Source of the DNA: Eubacteriales bacterium
GTDB lineage: Bacteria > Bacillota > Clostridia > Oscillospirales > CAG-272
Reading direction: 5' to 3'
Assembly (NCBI GenBank): GCA_028709565.1
Contig: JAQVWU010000011.1
Location: forward strand, 1 to 21,932
Length of the DNA: 21,932 bases
The position numbers and the translations under genes were made by a program. Every line of letters begins with the position of its first letter. Position 1 is the stretch's first letter. Below the pieces are notes generated by a model. The model did no database searches. It was not told the DNA's origin and saw nothing but the letters and a program-made list of their open reading frames with translations. This document shows, one piece after another, positions 9,901-16,485 of the stretch.

Positions 9901-9980
9901 GTTAACGCTGCGAAAGATCCGAATAAAATCGCCGTCACAAGGAAAAATGCCAGCATTTTTGTGAACTTTGATTTTTTCAT
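6978..9980 (-). CDS. Giant extracellular solute-binding protein with CBM-like N-terminal domains
   Basis: This 1000-residue first gene of the operon has a GGGAGGAAG ribosome site 6 nt before the ATG. Residues 1-33 form a signal peptide ending VSAAD. The first cysteine is at residue 370, so there is no lipobox. Residues about 85-250 and 270-410 each look like beta-sandwich carbohydrate-binding modules (GRYAMRITYYPV, GLYQINVRFRQNS, then a 'GEHTISFEAAREPIVLSSIE'-type final strand). A helical linker covers 410-575. Residues about 583-990 resemble a family 1 (MalE-type) binding protein (LTLWATSDRE, GIGPDVSFM, YGTTYGLPTN, LPVIQNK, WKYLKWYVSE). Ordinary binding proteins are about 400-550 residues, so over half of this one is extra. 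It probably captures a complex glycan and hands it to the two adjacent permeases. How it stays at the cell surface is unclear. Confidence 0.85.
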   Translation of the reverse strand: MKKSKFTKMLAFFLVTAILFGSFAALTLSVSAADPEEETIETDDSSEMFGYTRTIGEVRSLMEAASYAKYSDRYSDIPKGSKSIIIDPTQYNAEETDAEVEIYKNFEGHTGDSLYMADKGKTTWTFNVPETGRYAMRITYYPVKGTNTTIERMLYIDGMLPFSEARYFYFPRVWEYILTEDGGFDIDVNGNDIRPVRQEKPSWQTYYLRDWLGYVIDPFEFYLSEGEHTISFEAAREPIVLSSIEFYRYEEEAPYADVLAGWQAAGLQPVTDVDPIKIQAEKPQEISIQNMFPANDRTSALSEPQDPTVITYNIMDFGTVGQYIRYEVDVPKEGLYQINVRFRQNSLIGMFTSRRVRINGDIQFREASHCRFVFGTAFQSGPLNDGTTDFLFHFKEGKNIVEFEVVLGEMTHYVYQIEQMIEELNAAYKKILMITGPAPDAYRDYGFDRIVPDAVETIAKSSRDLYDISDQLVEITGELGDQVATLQMYALLFKTMAEDEYEIAPNFITFKNYIVSLSNWLYAALAQPLKMDYFTIQSPEAKPPKAVANFFEAAWFEMKAFVGSFFMDYITIGFRTSEDVEYDDTLTLWATSDRETSLILRRIIDSYFTPDTNVSVTIKVISAGLTEAIMAGIGPDVSFMSSVDTITWGLRTAVEELNQFEGYDEVQSWFTDAALIPLTIYGTTYGLPTNMSFNMAFYRLDVLAELGLDIPKTWDDLYDMLPVIQNKHLQIGMPVTATVAGSTGGNVGSLAGTNIFLYQNGTTLYADDGMRVNLDDNKALASFESLTNFFTKYSCPVVWDVSRFRTGEIPLIIGDGITLYNQLMGFAELRGLWEMAPLLGVRQEDGTINCTSVTTVSSIIIPRGAANPETSWKYLKWYVSEHTQKQLINETIAVAAPTTKVNTANIGALLNQPWTSFEYEAITTQVDQLEAIPEYPGGYIVGVYVNNAFMDVYNNNTDPSSAMLDRILDMNKEISRKRGEFDMKAYDVTYAGSYKDQIIE

Positions 9981-10160
9981 GAATTACTTCCTCCCAGAAT
10001 GTTTTATGATGGTTACCATAAAGCGGACACTTCATAAACTGAATTTTCGTCCCCTGCCTGCTTGCGCGGCTGACACGCAATACAGGATATAAAATAATAA
10101 ATCGATTGTTTATCTTACGCTTTTAAAATTAATAAGAATTTGATAACAATCCGCTATGTA

Positions 10161-10189
10161 ATAATATCATAACGATATATAAATGTCAA
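10161..10189 (-). promoter_or_regulatory. Sigma-A promoter of the sugar transporter operon
   Basis: Read on the minus strand, TTGACA (10189-10184) is followed after 17 nt by TATTAT (10166-10161), five of six matches to the -10 consensus. Transcription would start near 10154, giving a leader of about 170 nt before the binding-protein gene. The leader carries two small symmetric elements, at 10062-10080 and 10009-10019. Confidence 0.7.
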
Positions 10190-10453
10190 GTATGCTATTA
10201 TCACGCCGAAGACCCCTTCACGGTGGTTTTTTATCATTTTATTTTGTAAAATCTCCGGTAAAATCAGTGTTTTGTTTGAAATTTATATTCATTAACGTCA
10301 ATTTTACACATAATCATGTATTTTAGTCAATTTTAATTACCCATTATTATTACGATTTTTCATTTGTATTATTTGTTTTTCGTTTTATCACCCTATAATT
10401 TCGTTTAATGACGTAACTTATATTTACCTCATTTTCGAATGATACATATACGC

Positions 10454-10468
10454 CGTCGGCTGCCGACG
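10454..10468. repeat. 15-bp perfect palindrome, operator-like
   Basis: CGTCGGC, one T, then GCCGACG. It is a GC-rich island in otherwise AT-rich non-coding DNA. The single-base centre suits a dimeric regulator better than an RNA hairpin, though a 6-bp stem with a CTG loop is possible. Confidence 0.55.
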
Positions 10469-10480
10469 CGCGCCAGACTT

Positions 10481-10495
10481 TGTGCATATTGCACA
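10481..10495. repeat. TGTGCA-TAT-TGCACA palindrome, operator-like
   Basis: Perfect 6-bp arms around a 3-bp centre, lying 12 bp from the palindrome at 10454-10468. No T-tract follows, so it is not a terminator. A binding site for a dimeric regulator is the simplest reading. Confidence 0.5.
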
Positions 10496-10527
10496 TATTT
10501 CGAGTGCTTTTTTCTACGTGTTCATGC

Positions 10528-10608
10528 CAATCGCAATATAATAATTTTCAGATGTTTTACAAATTCATTTGAATTTCATTAATTGTTATTTTTGGATTAT
10601 TGCGATTG
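10528..10608. repeat. 11-bp inverted repeat pair overlapping the yfbR -35
   Basis: CAATCGCAATA at 10528-10538 is matched exactly by its reverse complement TATTGCGATTG at 10598-10608. The arm centres are 70 bp apart. The right arm covers the first three bases of the TTGACA of the yfbR promoter. Confidence 0.6.
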
Positions 10609-10634
10609 ACATATTTTTGCGCCAATGCTATAAT
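10606..10634 (+). promoter_or_regulatory. Consensus sigma-A promoter for yfbR and oligoendopeptidase
   Basis: TTGACA (10606-10611), a 17-nt spacer and TATAAT (10629-10634) match the consensus exactly. A TGC just before the -10 adds an extended -10 element. The predicted start is near 10641, leaving a leader of about 43 nt with GGAAGGA at 10669-10675. Confidence 0.88.
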
Positions 10635-10683
10635 TGAATAGCGTTTTGTTATAAAAACAAATTCGGTCGGAAGGATATGCAAA

Positions 10684-11259
10684 ATGAAACAGAACAGCTT
10701 CTACGCGCTGCTCTTCAGACAAAAATACATTAAACGCTGGGGACTGATGCGCAATTCAACCGAGGAAAATCTTGCCGAACACAGCACCGAAACAGCCATA
10801 CTCACACACGCGCTGGCCGAAATCGGCAACAATATTTTCGGAATGCACTATGATACAGGCAAAGCCGTAATTCTGGCATTGTTCCATGACACGGCAGAGG
10901 TTTTGACCGGCGACCTTCCCACACCGGTAAAATATTACAACGCGCAGATGCGTATGAATTACGCGGAGATAGAAAAGAATTCGGCTGCCCTGCTGCTCTC
11001 AAAGCTGCCGCCCGAGCTGACCGATGTATACGAACCTCTGCTCTGCGGCGGTGAACCCGAACTGATCAAACTGGTAAAAGCCGCCGATAAATTATGCGCG
11101 TATATCAAATGCATCGAGGAAGAAAAAAGCGGAAATACCGAATTCCGTCAAGCCGGGATTTCCATCATAAAAACCATGGATTCGATGGACTGTAAAGAAC
11201 TGGTATGGTTCCGAGAACATCTGCTGCCCTCATTTGAGCTGACCCTGGACGAACTGTAG
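10684..11259 (+). CDS. yfbR: 5'-deoxynucleotidase, YfbR family (HD domain)
   Basis: This 191-residue metal-dependent HD phosphohydrolase removes the 5'-phosphate from deoxynucleoside monophosphates and helps control nucleotide pools in the cytoplasm. It resembles E. coli YfbR throughout: RW at 18-19, the metal-binding AEH (H33), FHDTAEVLTGDLPTPVKY with H68, D69, E72 and D77 at the same numbering, and the last metal ligand D135 in KAADKLCAY. The end SFELTLDEL also matches the family. The start is fixed by GGAAGGA 8 nt upstream and a consensus promoter. The oligoendopeptidase follows after 33 bp, so the two are probably co-transcribed. Confidence 0.92.
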   Translation: MKQNSFYALLFRQKYIKRWGLMRNSTEENLAEHSTETAILTHALAEIGNNIFGMHYDTGKAVILALFHDTAEVLTGDLPTPVKYYNAQMRMNYAEIEKNSAALLLSKLPPELTDVYEPLLCGGEPELIKLVKAADKLCAYIKCIEEEKSGNTEFRQAGISIIKTMDSMDCKELVWFREHLLPSFELTLDEL

Positions 11260-11292
11260 TAATCATACAAATATAAATATGAAGGGAGAGCC

Positions 11293-13014
11293 ATGCATAA
11301 ATTCAGCGAAATCATATACAAACGTCCCGATATAAAATCCGTTAAAAAGCAATTTATGCTGCAGGTGAAAAAACTGAAAAATGCCGCCGATTACAAATCC
11401 GCCCGGGACGCCTTTATCGCCGCTCATGACATTATCGATGAAGCCGAAACCTCATACAGCATTGCTTCGGTGCGCAATACCATGGACATGACCGATAAAT
11501 TCTATGAAAATGAAATCAAATACCTCGACGGCGCCTTTGCCATGCTCACCGGTCCTCTGCGCGAATGTATGAAAGCACTGCTTGCCTCCCGGTTCCGCGA
11601 AGGATTTGAAAAGGAATTCGGTCCCCAATTGCTGCGGCTTACCGAATCCGATTATCGTACGCGGAATACAAAGAACGTTTTTCTCATGATTGCCGAAGAC
11701 AGACTGACCTGCGCCTACAGTAAAACCGCCGCGGTTTCCGCAATTGATTTTCAGGGTAAAAAATGCAACTTTTATCGTCTGTTAAAGTATATGCAGTCTC
11801 GGTCACGCACCGAGCGCAGGGCGGCTTTTGAAGCGTGGGCTAAACTGTATGAAAGCATCTCCGGCAAGCTCGATAACTACTACGATAAATTGATTCGCAT
11901 ACGCAAAAAGATGGCACGCCGCGCCGGGTTTGAATCATACATCGATTTCGTTTATCTTGCGCGCAGCCGTTTTGACTGGACGGCGCAGGATGCCGCCCTC
12001 TTCCGGGCACAAATTCATTCGGTTATAACGCCCTTATGCGACAGGCTCTTCCACGCTCAGGCTGAACGCATCGGGGCGGACAAACTGCGCTATTATGACG
12101 AAACGCTGATTTTCCCCGACGGGAACGCCGCGCCGCGAGGCACTGCCGACGATATATTAAAAGCGGCAGCGGTGATGTACCGGGAACTTTCGCCCGAAAC
12201 GGGTGATTTTTTCGATTTTATGACGGTATATGAACTGTTCGACCTTGAATCGCGGCCAAATAAACACCTCGGGGGTTATTGTACCGGTTTCGTCAAATAC
12301 AGGGCTCCCTTTATCTTTTCAAACTTCAACTCGACGGCGGCGGATATCGATGTACTTACACATGAAGCGGGACACGCCTTCCAGCTGTATACAGCGTCGA
12401 GCGCGCAGACGATAACCGGCTACATCTCATCGACGGCTGAAATCAACGAGATTCATTCCATGGCTATGGAATACTTCACCTACCCGTGGATGGAGCTTTT
12501 TTTCGGCGAGAGCAGCAAAGAAGAAGACGGCGTATTAACCGGCGCCGACAAATACCGCGTTTCCCATTTATGGACCGCCCTCTCATCTATACCCTATCTG
12601 GCTGCGGTTGACGAATATCAGCATATGGTATTTTCGGGTCCGGCTCCTGACGCCGCCGACCGCCGGCGTATCTGGCGCAAAACGGAGCAAAAGTATATGC
12701 CGTGGCGTGATTACGACGGAAATGCCTTTTTGGAGGCAGGCGGTTTCTGGATGCAGAAACAGCATATCTTTTTATATCCGTTTTATTATATCGAATACGC
12801 AATCGCCCAGATATGTGTGTTTGAACTATACGGCAGAATGAAAACAGACAGAGCGGGCGCCTGGAATGACTATTGCCGCCTTTGCGCCGCCGGAGGCAGC
12901 CTGGGTTACGGGGAACTGCTCAATATCGCTTCCCTGCGCGACCCGATGAGCCCGGGCGCGGTGGCGACCGCCGTCGGACCTGTTGCGGAGGAAATCCAAT
13001 CAATACTGACCTGA
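11293..13014 (+). CDS. M3-family oligoendopeptidase
   Basis: This 573-residue zinc metallopeptidase of the thimet/PepF class cleaves short peptides in the cytoplasm. It has no signal peptide. The zinc site is HEAGH at residues 357-361, with the third ligand in STAEINEIHSMAMEYF (E383 or E386). The GGFWMQKQHIFLYPFYYIEY stretch near residue 490 contains the histidine and tyrosines that bind substrate in this family. Length fits the shorter M3 oligoendopeptidases (about 550-600). Ribosome site AAGGGAGA lies 5 nt before the ATG. It is the second gene after yfbR, and a hairpin terminator at 13039-13065 closes the unit. Any joint role with YfbR beyond general salvage is not evident. Confidence 0.92.
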   Translation: MHKFSEIIYKRPDIKSVKKQFMLQVKKLKNAADYKSARDAFIAAHDIIDEAETSYSIASVRNTMDMTDKFYENEIKYLDGAFAMLTGPLRECMKALLASRFREGFEKEFGPQLLRLTESDYRTRNTKNVFLMIAEDRLTCAYSKTAAVSAIDFQGKKCNFYRLLKYMQSRSRTERRAAFEAWAKLYESISGKLDNYYDKLIRIRKKMARRAGFESYIDFVYLARSRFDWTAQDAALFRAQIHSVITPLCDRLFHAQAERIGADKLRYYDETLIFPDGNAAPRGTADDILKAAAVMYRELSPETGDFFDFMTVYELFDLESRPNKHLGGYCTGFVKYRAPFIFSNFNSTAADIDVLTHEAGHAFQLYTASSAQTITGYISSTAEINEIHSMAMEYFTYPWMELFFGESSKEEDGVLTGADKYRVSHLWTALSSIPYLAAVDEYQHMVFSGPAPDAADRRRIWRKTEQKYMPWRDYDGNAFLEAGGFWMQKQHIFLYPFYYIEYAIAQICVFELYGRMKTDRAGAWNDYCRLCAAGGSLGYGELLNIASLRDPMSPGAVATAVGPVAEEIQSILT

Positions 13015-13038
13015 TCACTTATTTAAACAATATATAAG

Positions 13039-13065
13039 CTCTCCGCTCAGCGGGGGGTTTTTATA
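13039..13065 (+). terminator. Rho-independent terminator after the oligoendopeptidase
   Basis: CTCCGC, loop TCA, GCGGGG, then GGTTTTTAT. A compact GC stem followed by a T run, 25 bp after the stop codon and just before the ddl promoter. Confidence 0.8.
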
Positions 13066-13070
13066 TGCGA

Positions 13071-13100
13071 TTGACACGGCAGGTTTCACTATGATATAAT
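13071..13100 (+). promoter_or_regulatory. Sigma-A promoter for ddl
   Basis: TTGACA (13071-13076), an 18-nt spacer and TATAAT (13095-13100), with TGA directly before the -10 as an extended element. The start would be near 13107, giving a leader of about 130 nt. Confidence 0.85.
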
Positions 13101-13186
13101 ATTACGGCTACCGGAAAACCAACCGTTAACAATTTACCTTCATATTAATATAATATATAATAACAGCCGTAATCCGGCAGGTTTTC
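13101..13186. repeat. Paired distal inverted repeats in the ddl promoter and leader
   Basis: ATTACGGCT (13101-13109) pairs with AGCCGTAAT (13165-13173), and GAAAACC (13114-13120) pairs with GGTTTTC (13180-13186). All four arms are exact. The first arm starts right after the -10 box and spans the predicted start site, so the 9-bp pair is more easily read as DNA sites than as an RNA stem. As RNA the two pairs would cross. Confidence 0.5.
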
Positions 13187-13239
13187 TTCTTAGAAAAATC
13201 ATAAAAACCGAATAAAAACTGAAAGGCATAACTTATTAT

Positions 13240-14274
13240 ATGAATATAGTTGTATTGGCAGGCGGTCTCAGCCCCGAACGCGATGTTTCTCTGTCATCAG
13301 CCGCTCTGATCGCCAACTCACTTATCCGTTCGGGCAACCGGGTTGCCCTGATTGATATCTATTTCGATCTTCCCGACGATTATCAACCGAATTTTTCCTG
13401 CGTTCCCGACTTTGAATACACGATATCCGAACACGAACCCGACCTTGACGCCATCATACGCGCCAACAATAATTCGGTGTCGCTGATCGGTAAAAATGTA
13501 CTTAAGCAGTGCGAAGCTGCCGATGTATCGTTTATCGCCCTTCACGGATCCATGGGTGAAAACGGTCAGCTCCAGGCGACGCTTGACAATTACGGGATAC
13601 GATATACCGGTTCGGGTTTTATCGGTTGTCTGCTTTCAATGGATAAGGACATCTCAAAACGCCTCATGCGTGACGCAGGGATTAAGACCGCCGAATGGCG
13701 GCTTTACGACGCGGCCGACTGCGACCCTTCCTCGGTCATCAGGGATATAGGTATGCCCTGTGTCGTTAAACCCTGCAGCTGCGGGTCCAGTGTCGGTATA
13801 TCAATCGTCAATAACGAATCGGAATTGGCGACTGCTCTGTCTTTGGCGTTTAAATATGAGAAAACATTATTGATAGAAAGGATGATACCCGGACGCGAGT
13901 TTTCCGTGGGTATTCTCAACGGCGCCGCCCTGCCGCCTATTGAAATAATCCCGCTGAAAGGTTTTTACGATTATAAAAACAAATATCAGAACGGACTGAC
14001 CCGGGAAATCTGTCCCGCAGATCTCTCCGACAAACAGACTTCGGATCTGCAGAGGGCGGCGATGTCGGTCCATAAAATACTCAGGCTGGGTTCATATTCA
14101 CGCATTGATTTTATAATGGACCGCGTATCGGGTGAGTTTATCTGTCTTGAAGCAAACGCACTGCCGGGAATGACCCCCCTGAGTCTGCTGCCGCGTGAAG
14201 CCGCCGCCGCGGGAATCGATTATGACTCCTTATGCGAAATAATCGTATCGGCAGCCTGTAACCGGACGGAATAA
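13240..14274 (+). CDS. ddl: D-alanine--D-alanine ligase
   Basis: This 344-residue ATP-grasp enzyme joins two D-alanines for peptidoglycan precursors in the cytoplasm. It shows the family marks in order: GGLSPERDVSLSSA at residues 8-21, ALHGSMGENGQLQATLD, CVVKPCSCGSSVGIS (ATP-grasp lysine and glycine loop), LIERMIPGREFSVGIL, and the magnesium-binding SRIDFIMD and CLEANALPGMTPLSLLP. The omega loop has YDYKNKY, the tyrosine type of D-Ala-D-Ala ligases and not the D-lactate ligases, so ordinary cell-wall synthesis is the best call. It has its own promoter and long leader. It is convergent with topB, with 4 bp between stops and no terminator between them. Confidence 0.93.
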   Translation: MNIVVLAGGLSPERDVSLSSAALIANSLIRSGNRVALIDIYFDLPDDYQPNFSCVPDFEYTISEHEPDLDAIIRANNNSVSLIGKNVLKQCEAADVSFIALHGSMGENGQLQATLDNYGIRYTGSGFIGCLLSMDKDISKRLMRDAGIKTAEWRLYDAADCDPSSVIRDIGMPCVVKPCSCGSSVGISIVNNESELATALSLAFKYEKTLLIERMIPGREFSVGILNGAALPPIEIIPLKGFYDYKNKYQNGLTREICPADLSDKQTSDLQRAAMSVHKILRLGSYSRIDFIMDRVSGEFICLEANALPGMTPLSLLPREAAAAGIDYDSLCEIIVSAACNRTE

Positions 14275-14278
14275 TCTA

Positions 14279-16396
14279 TCAGAAATCAAACACCGCCCTT
14301 CCGTTAACTAATTTCAGGGCAGCGTTAAACGTCTTGCCCTTTTTTGATATAAAACCGTTTATTTTAGAGGTTATTCCCCTTTCAAGCAGCAGACGCGCAT
14401 TCGAAACCGAGATAACACGACCGCATATGACACCGCCTATATTAAATTTACAACCCGATTTATATTTATTGCAGCCGTAGCCGTATCCGGTACGCATGAC
14501 ATCACCGCCGCAAAGCGGACATCGACCGATTATATCACCGTAAAAACCGATATCGGTGTCTTTTTCCGGTTCGGTTTCCGTTATTGTAAACATCCCGGTA
14601 ATTTCTTCCTCTGCCAGCGCGGTCGCTTCTTTTATCGTCATCTCGCCGCGATAAACCTTTTTCAGCGCTCTGCCCATTTCCGCAGTCTTGTATTTGTCAA
14701 TACCGATGTTCATATATACCAGAGACCGTACAAGATCGGCACCGTCGGGTAAAATCCTATAGACATCTTTTTTCAATTGTATATAATTGCTCTTAATCGC
14801 TTTATCGATAATGCCTGTCCGCGTAGCCTCGGTCCCCAGCTGCAGTCCCTCAAAAACAGCCCTGTATTCAGCCTCATCTTCCGCCGTATCCGGCTCCGGT
14901 TCGGGGTTCAGCGCGGCTTTATCTTCTCTAAACGGATTTTTGAGATAATTGTTCAGTGTTTCAATCGTATAGTGTTTCGGAGGGTTTGTCTGCTTTGGAC
15001 TCGGTTTGAATTCGACATTGATTCTGTCTCCCTTTTTCAGCTTAGGCAATATTTTGTCTTTACCCGTATAGTCGTCGTATTTCGTCCAGCCCGGTTCCCT
15101 TATCACCGTACCATTCAGGGAAAACGTCTCTCCGCCCGAGATATTGACCGTGGTTTTTTCGACAACGCAGGGCCGGGCACAAAAAACCGCCGCGAACCTG
15201 CGGAATATCGCCGTATATACTTGTGCTTCATCGGGCGTCAATTTGCTTTTGTCGGGTATCTTATGGGTGGGGGTGATAGCCGAATGCGCCTCAACCCTGC
15301 TGTCGTTGAATATTGTTTTGCCTTCCCTGAATTCAACCGGGTAACCGATTTCCGTGATGATATCTATTATTTTTTTGATTTTATCCTTTTCGGCGTCGGC
15401 AAGATACTCCGAATCGGTCCGCGGATAGGTGACATATCCCTCTTCATAAAGCTTCTGTACGGCAGCAAGACTGTCGGTCATCGGCATTTTATATTTTTTA
15501 CCGAGAAAGTTCTGCAGTTTTGACAGCGAAAACAGCTTGCCGGGTGCAAGCGTTTCTTTTTTTCTGCTTACCGAGGTAACAACCGTTTCAATCCCGTTAT
15601 ATGAATCGCAGAGTTCCCGGGCTGCGGATAGGTCATCCTTTCCGAACTTTTGTTTGCTCTGAAGCTCGATGATTTCGCCGTTTGTATCGGCTGTGCTGAT
15701 AACCGCGTAATACACTTCCGGCGTGAAATTCGTTATTGCCGTGTCACGTTCATATACAGCCTGAACAATCGGTACGATAACGCGTCCTACCCGCAGCAAA
15801 CTGCCCTTTTTCAGCGTTGCCCAACGAGTCAGATTTACTCCGTACAGCCAGTCGATATATGTACGCGCATAACCCTCGTTTGCGAGATTGTCGTAATATG
15901 ACCGGTCCTTCATCCCGGAGAGCGCTTTGGCAATGGTTTCATCGGTCTGGTCGGGCAGCCACAACCGTAAAAAGGTTTTCCCGGCGGTTGTGCTGCAGCC
16001 AAATGCCTGATTGAGCGTGGTTCTGACGATGATCTCACCTTCACGGTCGGCATCCCCCGCGTTTACGATTATGTCGGTATCTTCTCTGAGGCAGAGCGCT
16101 TTTATAATCTCAAACTGACCCGCCGCCGCCGCGTCGGGTTTTCTTTCACCGTCACGGCGTATTTCGAATTTATACTCATCGGGAAAACAAGGCAACCCGT
16201 CCGGAGTCCAGCGGCTTGCATGTTCCCCCGATCCGGAACCGTAGGCTTCGACATCGGCCAGAGAAAAGAGATGTCCGAACACCCAGGTGATAATATATCC
16301 TCTGCCTTCAAAATAACCGCTCCGCCGGGTCATAGGACCTATCGCGGAAACTATATTCCGCGCAAGACTCGGTTTTTCGGCTATTATTAAAGTCAT
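14279..16396 (-). CDS. topB: DNA topoisomerase III (type IA)
   Basis: This 705-residue enzyme relaxes and decatenates DNA by passing a single strand through a transient break. The toprim domain begins MTLIIAEKPSLAR (E7) and contains NAGDADREGE at residues 112-121 (acidic metal ligands D115, D117, E119). The catalytic tyrosine is Y324 in YVTYPRTDSEYL. ATRTGIIDKAI and the GLQLGTEATR region fit domain III. The C-terminus has a four-cysteine zinc ribbon (CPLCGGDV, GYGCNKYKSGCKF) and a short Topo III-type repeat region. A run of seven Gs supplies the ribosome site. Plasmids and integrative elements also carry topB, but nothing else here suggests one. Confidence 0.93.
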   Translation of the reverse strand: MTLIIAEKPSLARNIVSAIGPMTRRSGYFEGRGYIITWVFGHLFSLADVEAYGSGSGEHASRWTPDGLPCFPDEYKFEIRRDGERKPDAAAAGQFEIIKALCLREDTDIIVNAGDADREGEIIVRTTLNQAFGCSTTAGKTFLRLWLPDQTDETIAKALSGMKDRSYYDNLANEGYARTYIDWLYGVNLTRWATLKKGSLLRVGRVIVPIVQAVYERDTAITNFTPEVYYAVISTADTNGEIIELQSKQKFGKDDLSAARELCDSYNGIETVVTSVSRKKETLAPGKLFSLSKLQNFLGKKYKMPMTDSLAAVQKLYEEGYVTYPRTDSEYLADAEKDKIKKIIDIITEIGYPVEFREGKTIFNDSRVEAHSAITPTHKIPDKSKLTPDEAQVYTAIFRRFAAVFCARPCVVEKTTVNISGGETFSLNGTVIREPGWTKYDDYTGKDKILPKLKKGDRINVEFKPSPKQTNPPKHYTIETLNNYLKNPFREDKAALNPEPEPDTAEDEAEYRAVFEGLQLGTEATRTGIIDKAIKSNYIQLKKDVYRILPDGADLVRSLVYMNIGIDKYKTAEMGRALKKVYRGEMTIKEATALAEEEITGMFTITETEPEKDTDIGFYGDIIGRCPLCGGDVMRTGYGYGCNKYKSGCKFNIGGVICGRVISVSNARLLLERGITSKINGFISKKGKTFNAALKLVNGRAVFDF

Positions 16397-16455
16397 ACAT
16401 TTTACCCCCCCGCATTTATCAGGACTTCCGCTGATTTATTTTATTATTAACATAT

Positions 16456-16484
16456 ATTATATACAGACTGCGTCGATATGTCAA
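16456..16484 (-). promoter_or_regulatory. Consensus sigma-A promoter for topB
   Basis: On the minus strand TTGACA (16484-16479), 17 nt, then TATAAT (16461-16456), all twelve bases consensus. Its -35 lies only 1 nt from the T-tract of the upstream gene's terminator. The leader is about 50 nt. Confidence 0.88.
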
Positions 16485-16485
16485 T

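Larger units (their letters stand above)
9981..10683. other. 703-bp non-coding regulatory gap between divergent operons
   Basis: No credible gene is seen here on either strand. The stretch is AT-rich and holds the leftward operon promoter, a leader of roughly 170 nt, the rightward yfbR promoter and several palindromes: ATGGT-T-ACCAT at 10009-10019, TTGCG/CGCAA at 10062-10080, CGTCGGC-T-GCCGACG at 10454-10468 and TGTGCA-TAT-TGCACA at 10481-10495. An 11-bp distal inverted repeat lies at 10528-10538 and 10598-10608. The length and density of symmetric sites suggest regulated transcription of one or both operons. Confidence 0.7.

Noticed and set aside
10203..10236. CGCCG / CGGTGG stem followed by a T run, terminator-like on the plus strand
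   Set aside because: The stem is short with a G-T pair and a 12-nt loop, and no plus-strand gene precedes it.
14777..15523. 248-aa plus-strand open frame opposite topB
   Set aside because: It is antisense to the conserved central part of topoisomerase III, has no ribosome site or recognisable motif, and is Arg/Phe-rich as expected for a shadow frame.
14279..16396. topB as a sign of a plasmid or integrative element
   Set aside because: No integrase, relaxase, conjugation gene or att-like repeat is seen, and the neighbours are housekeeping genes.
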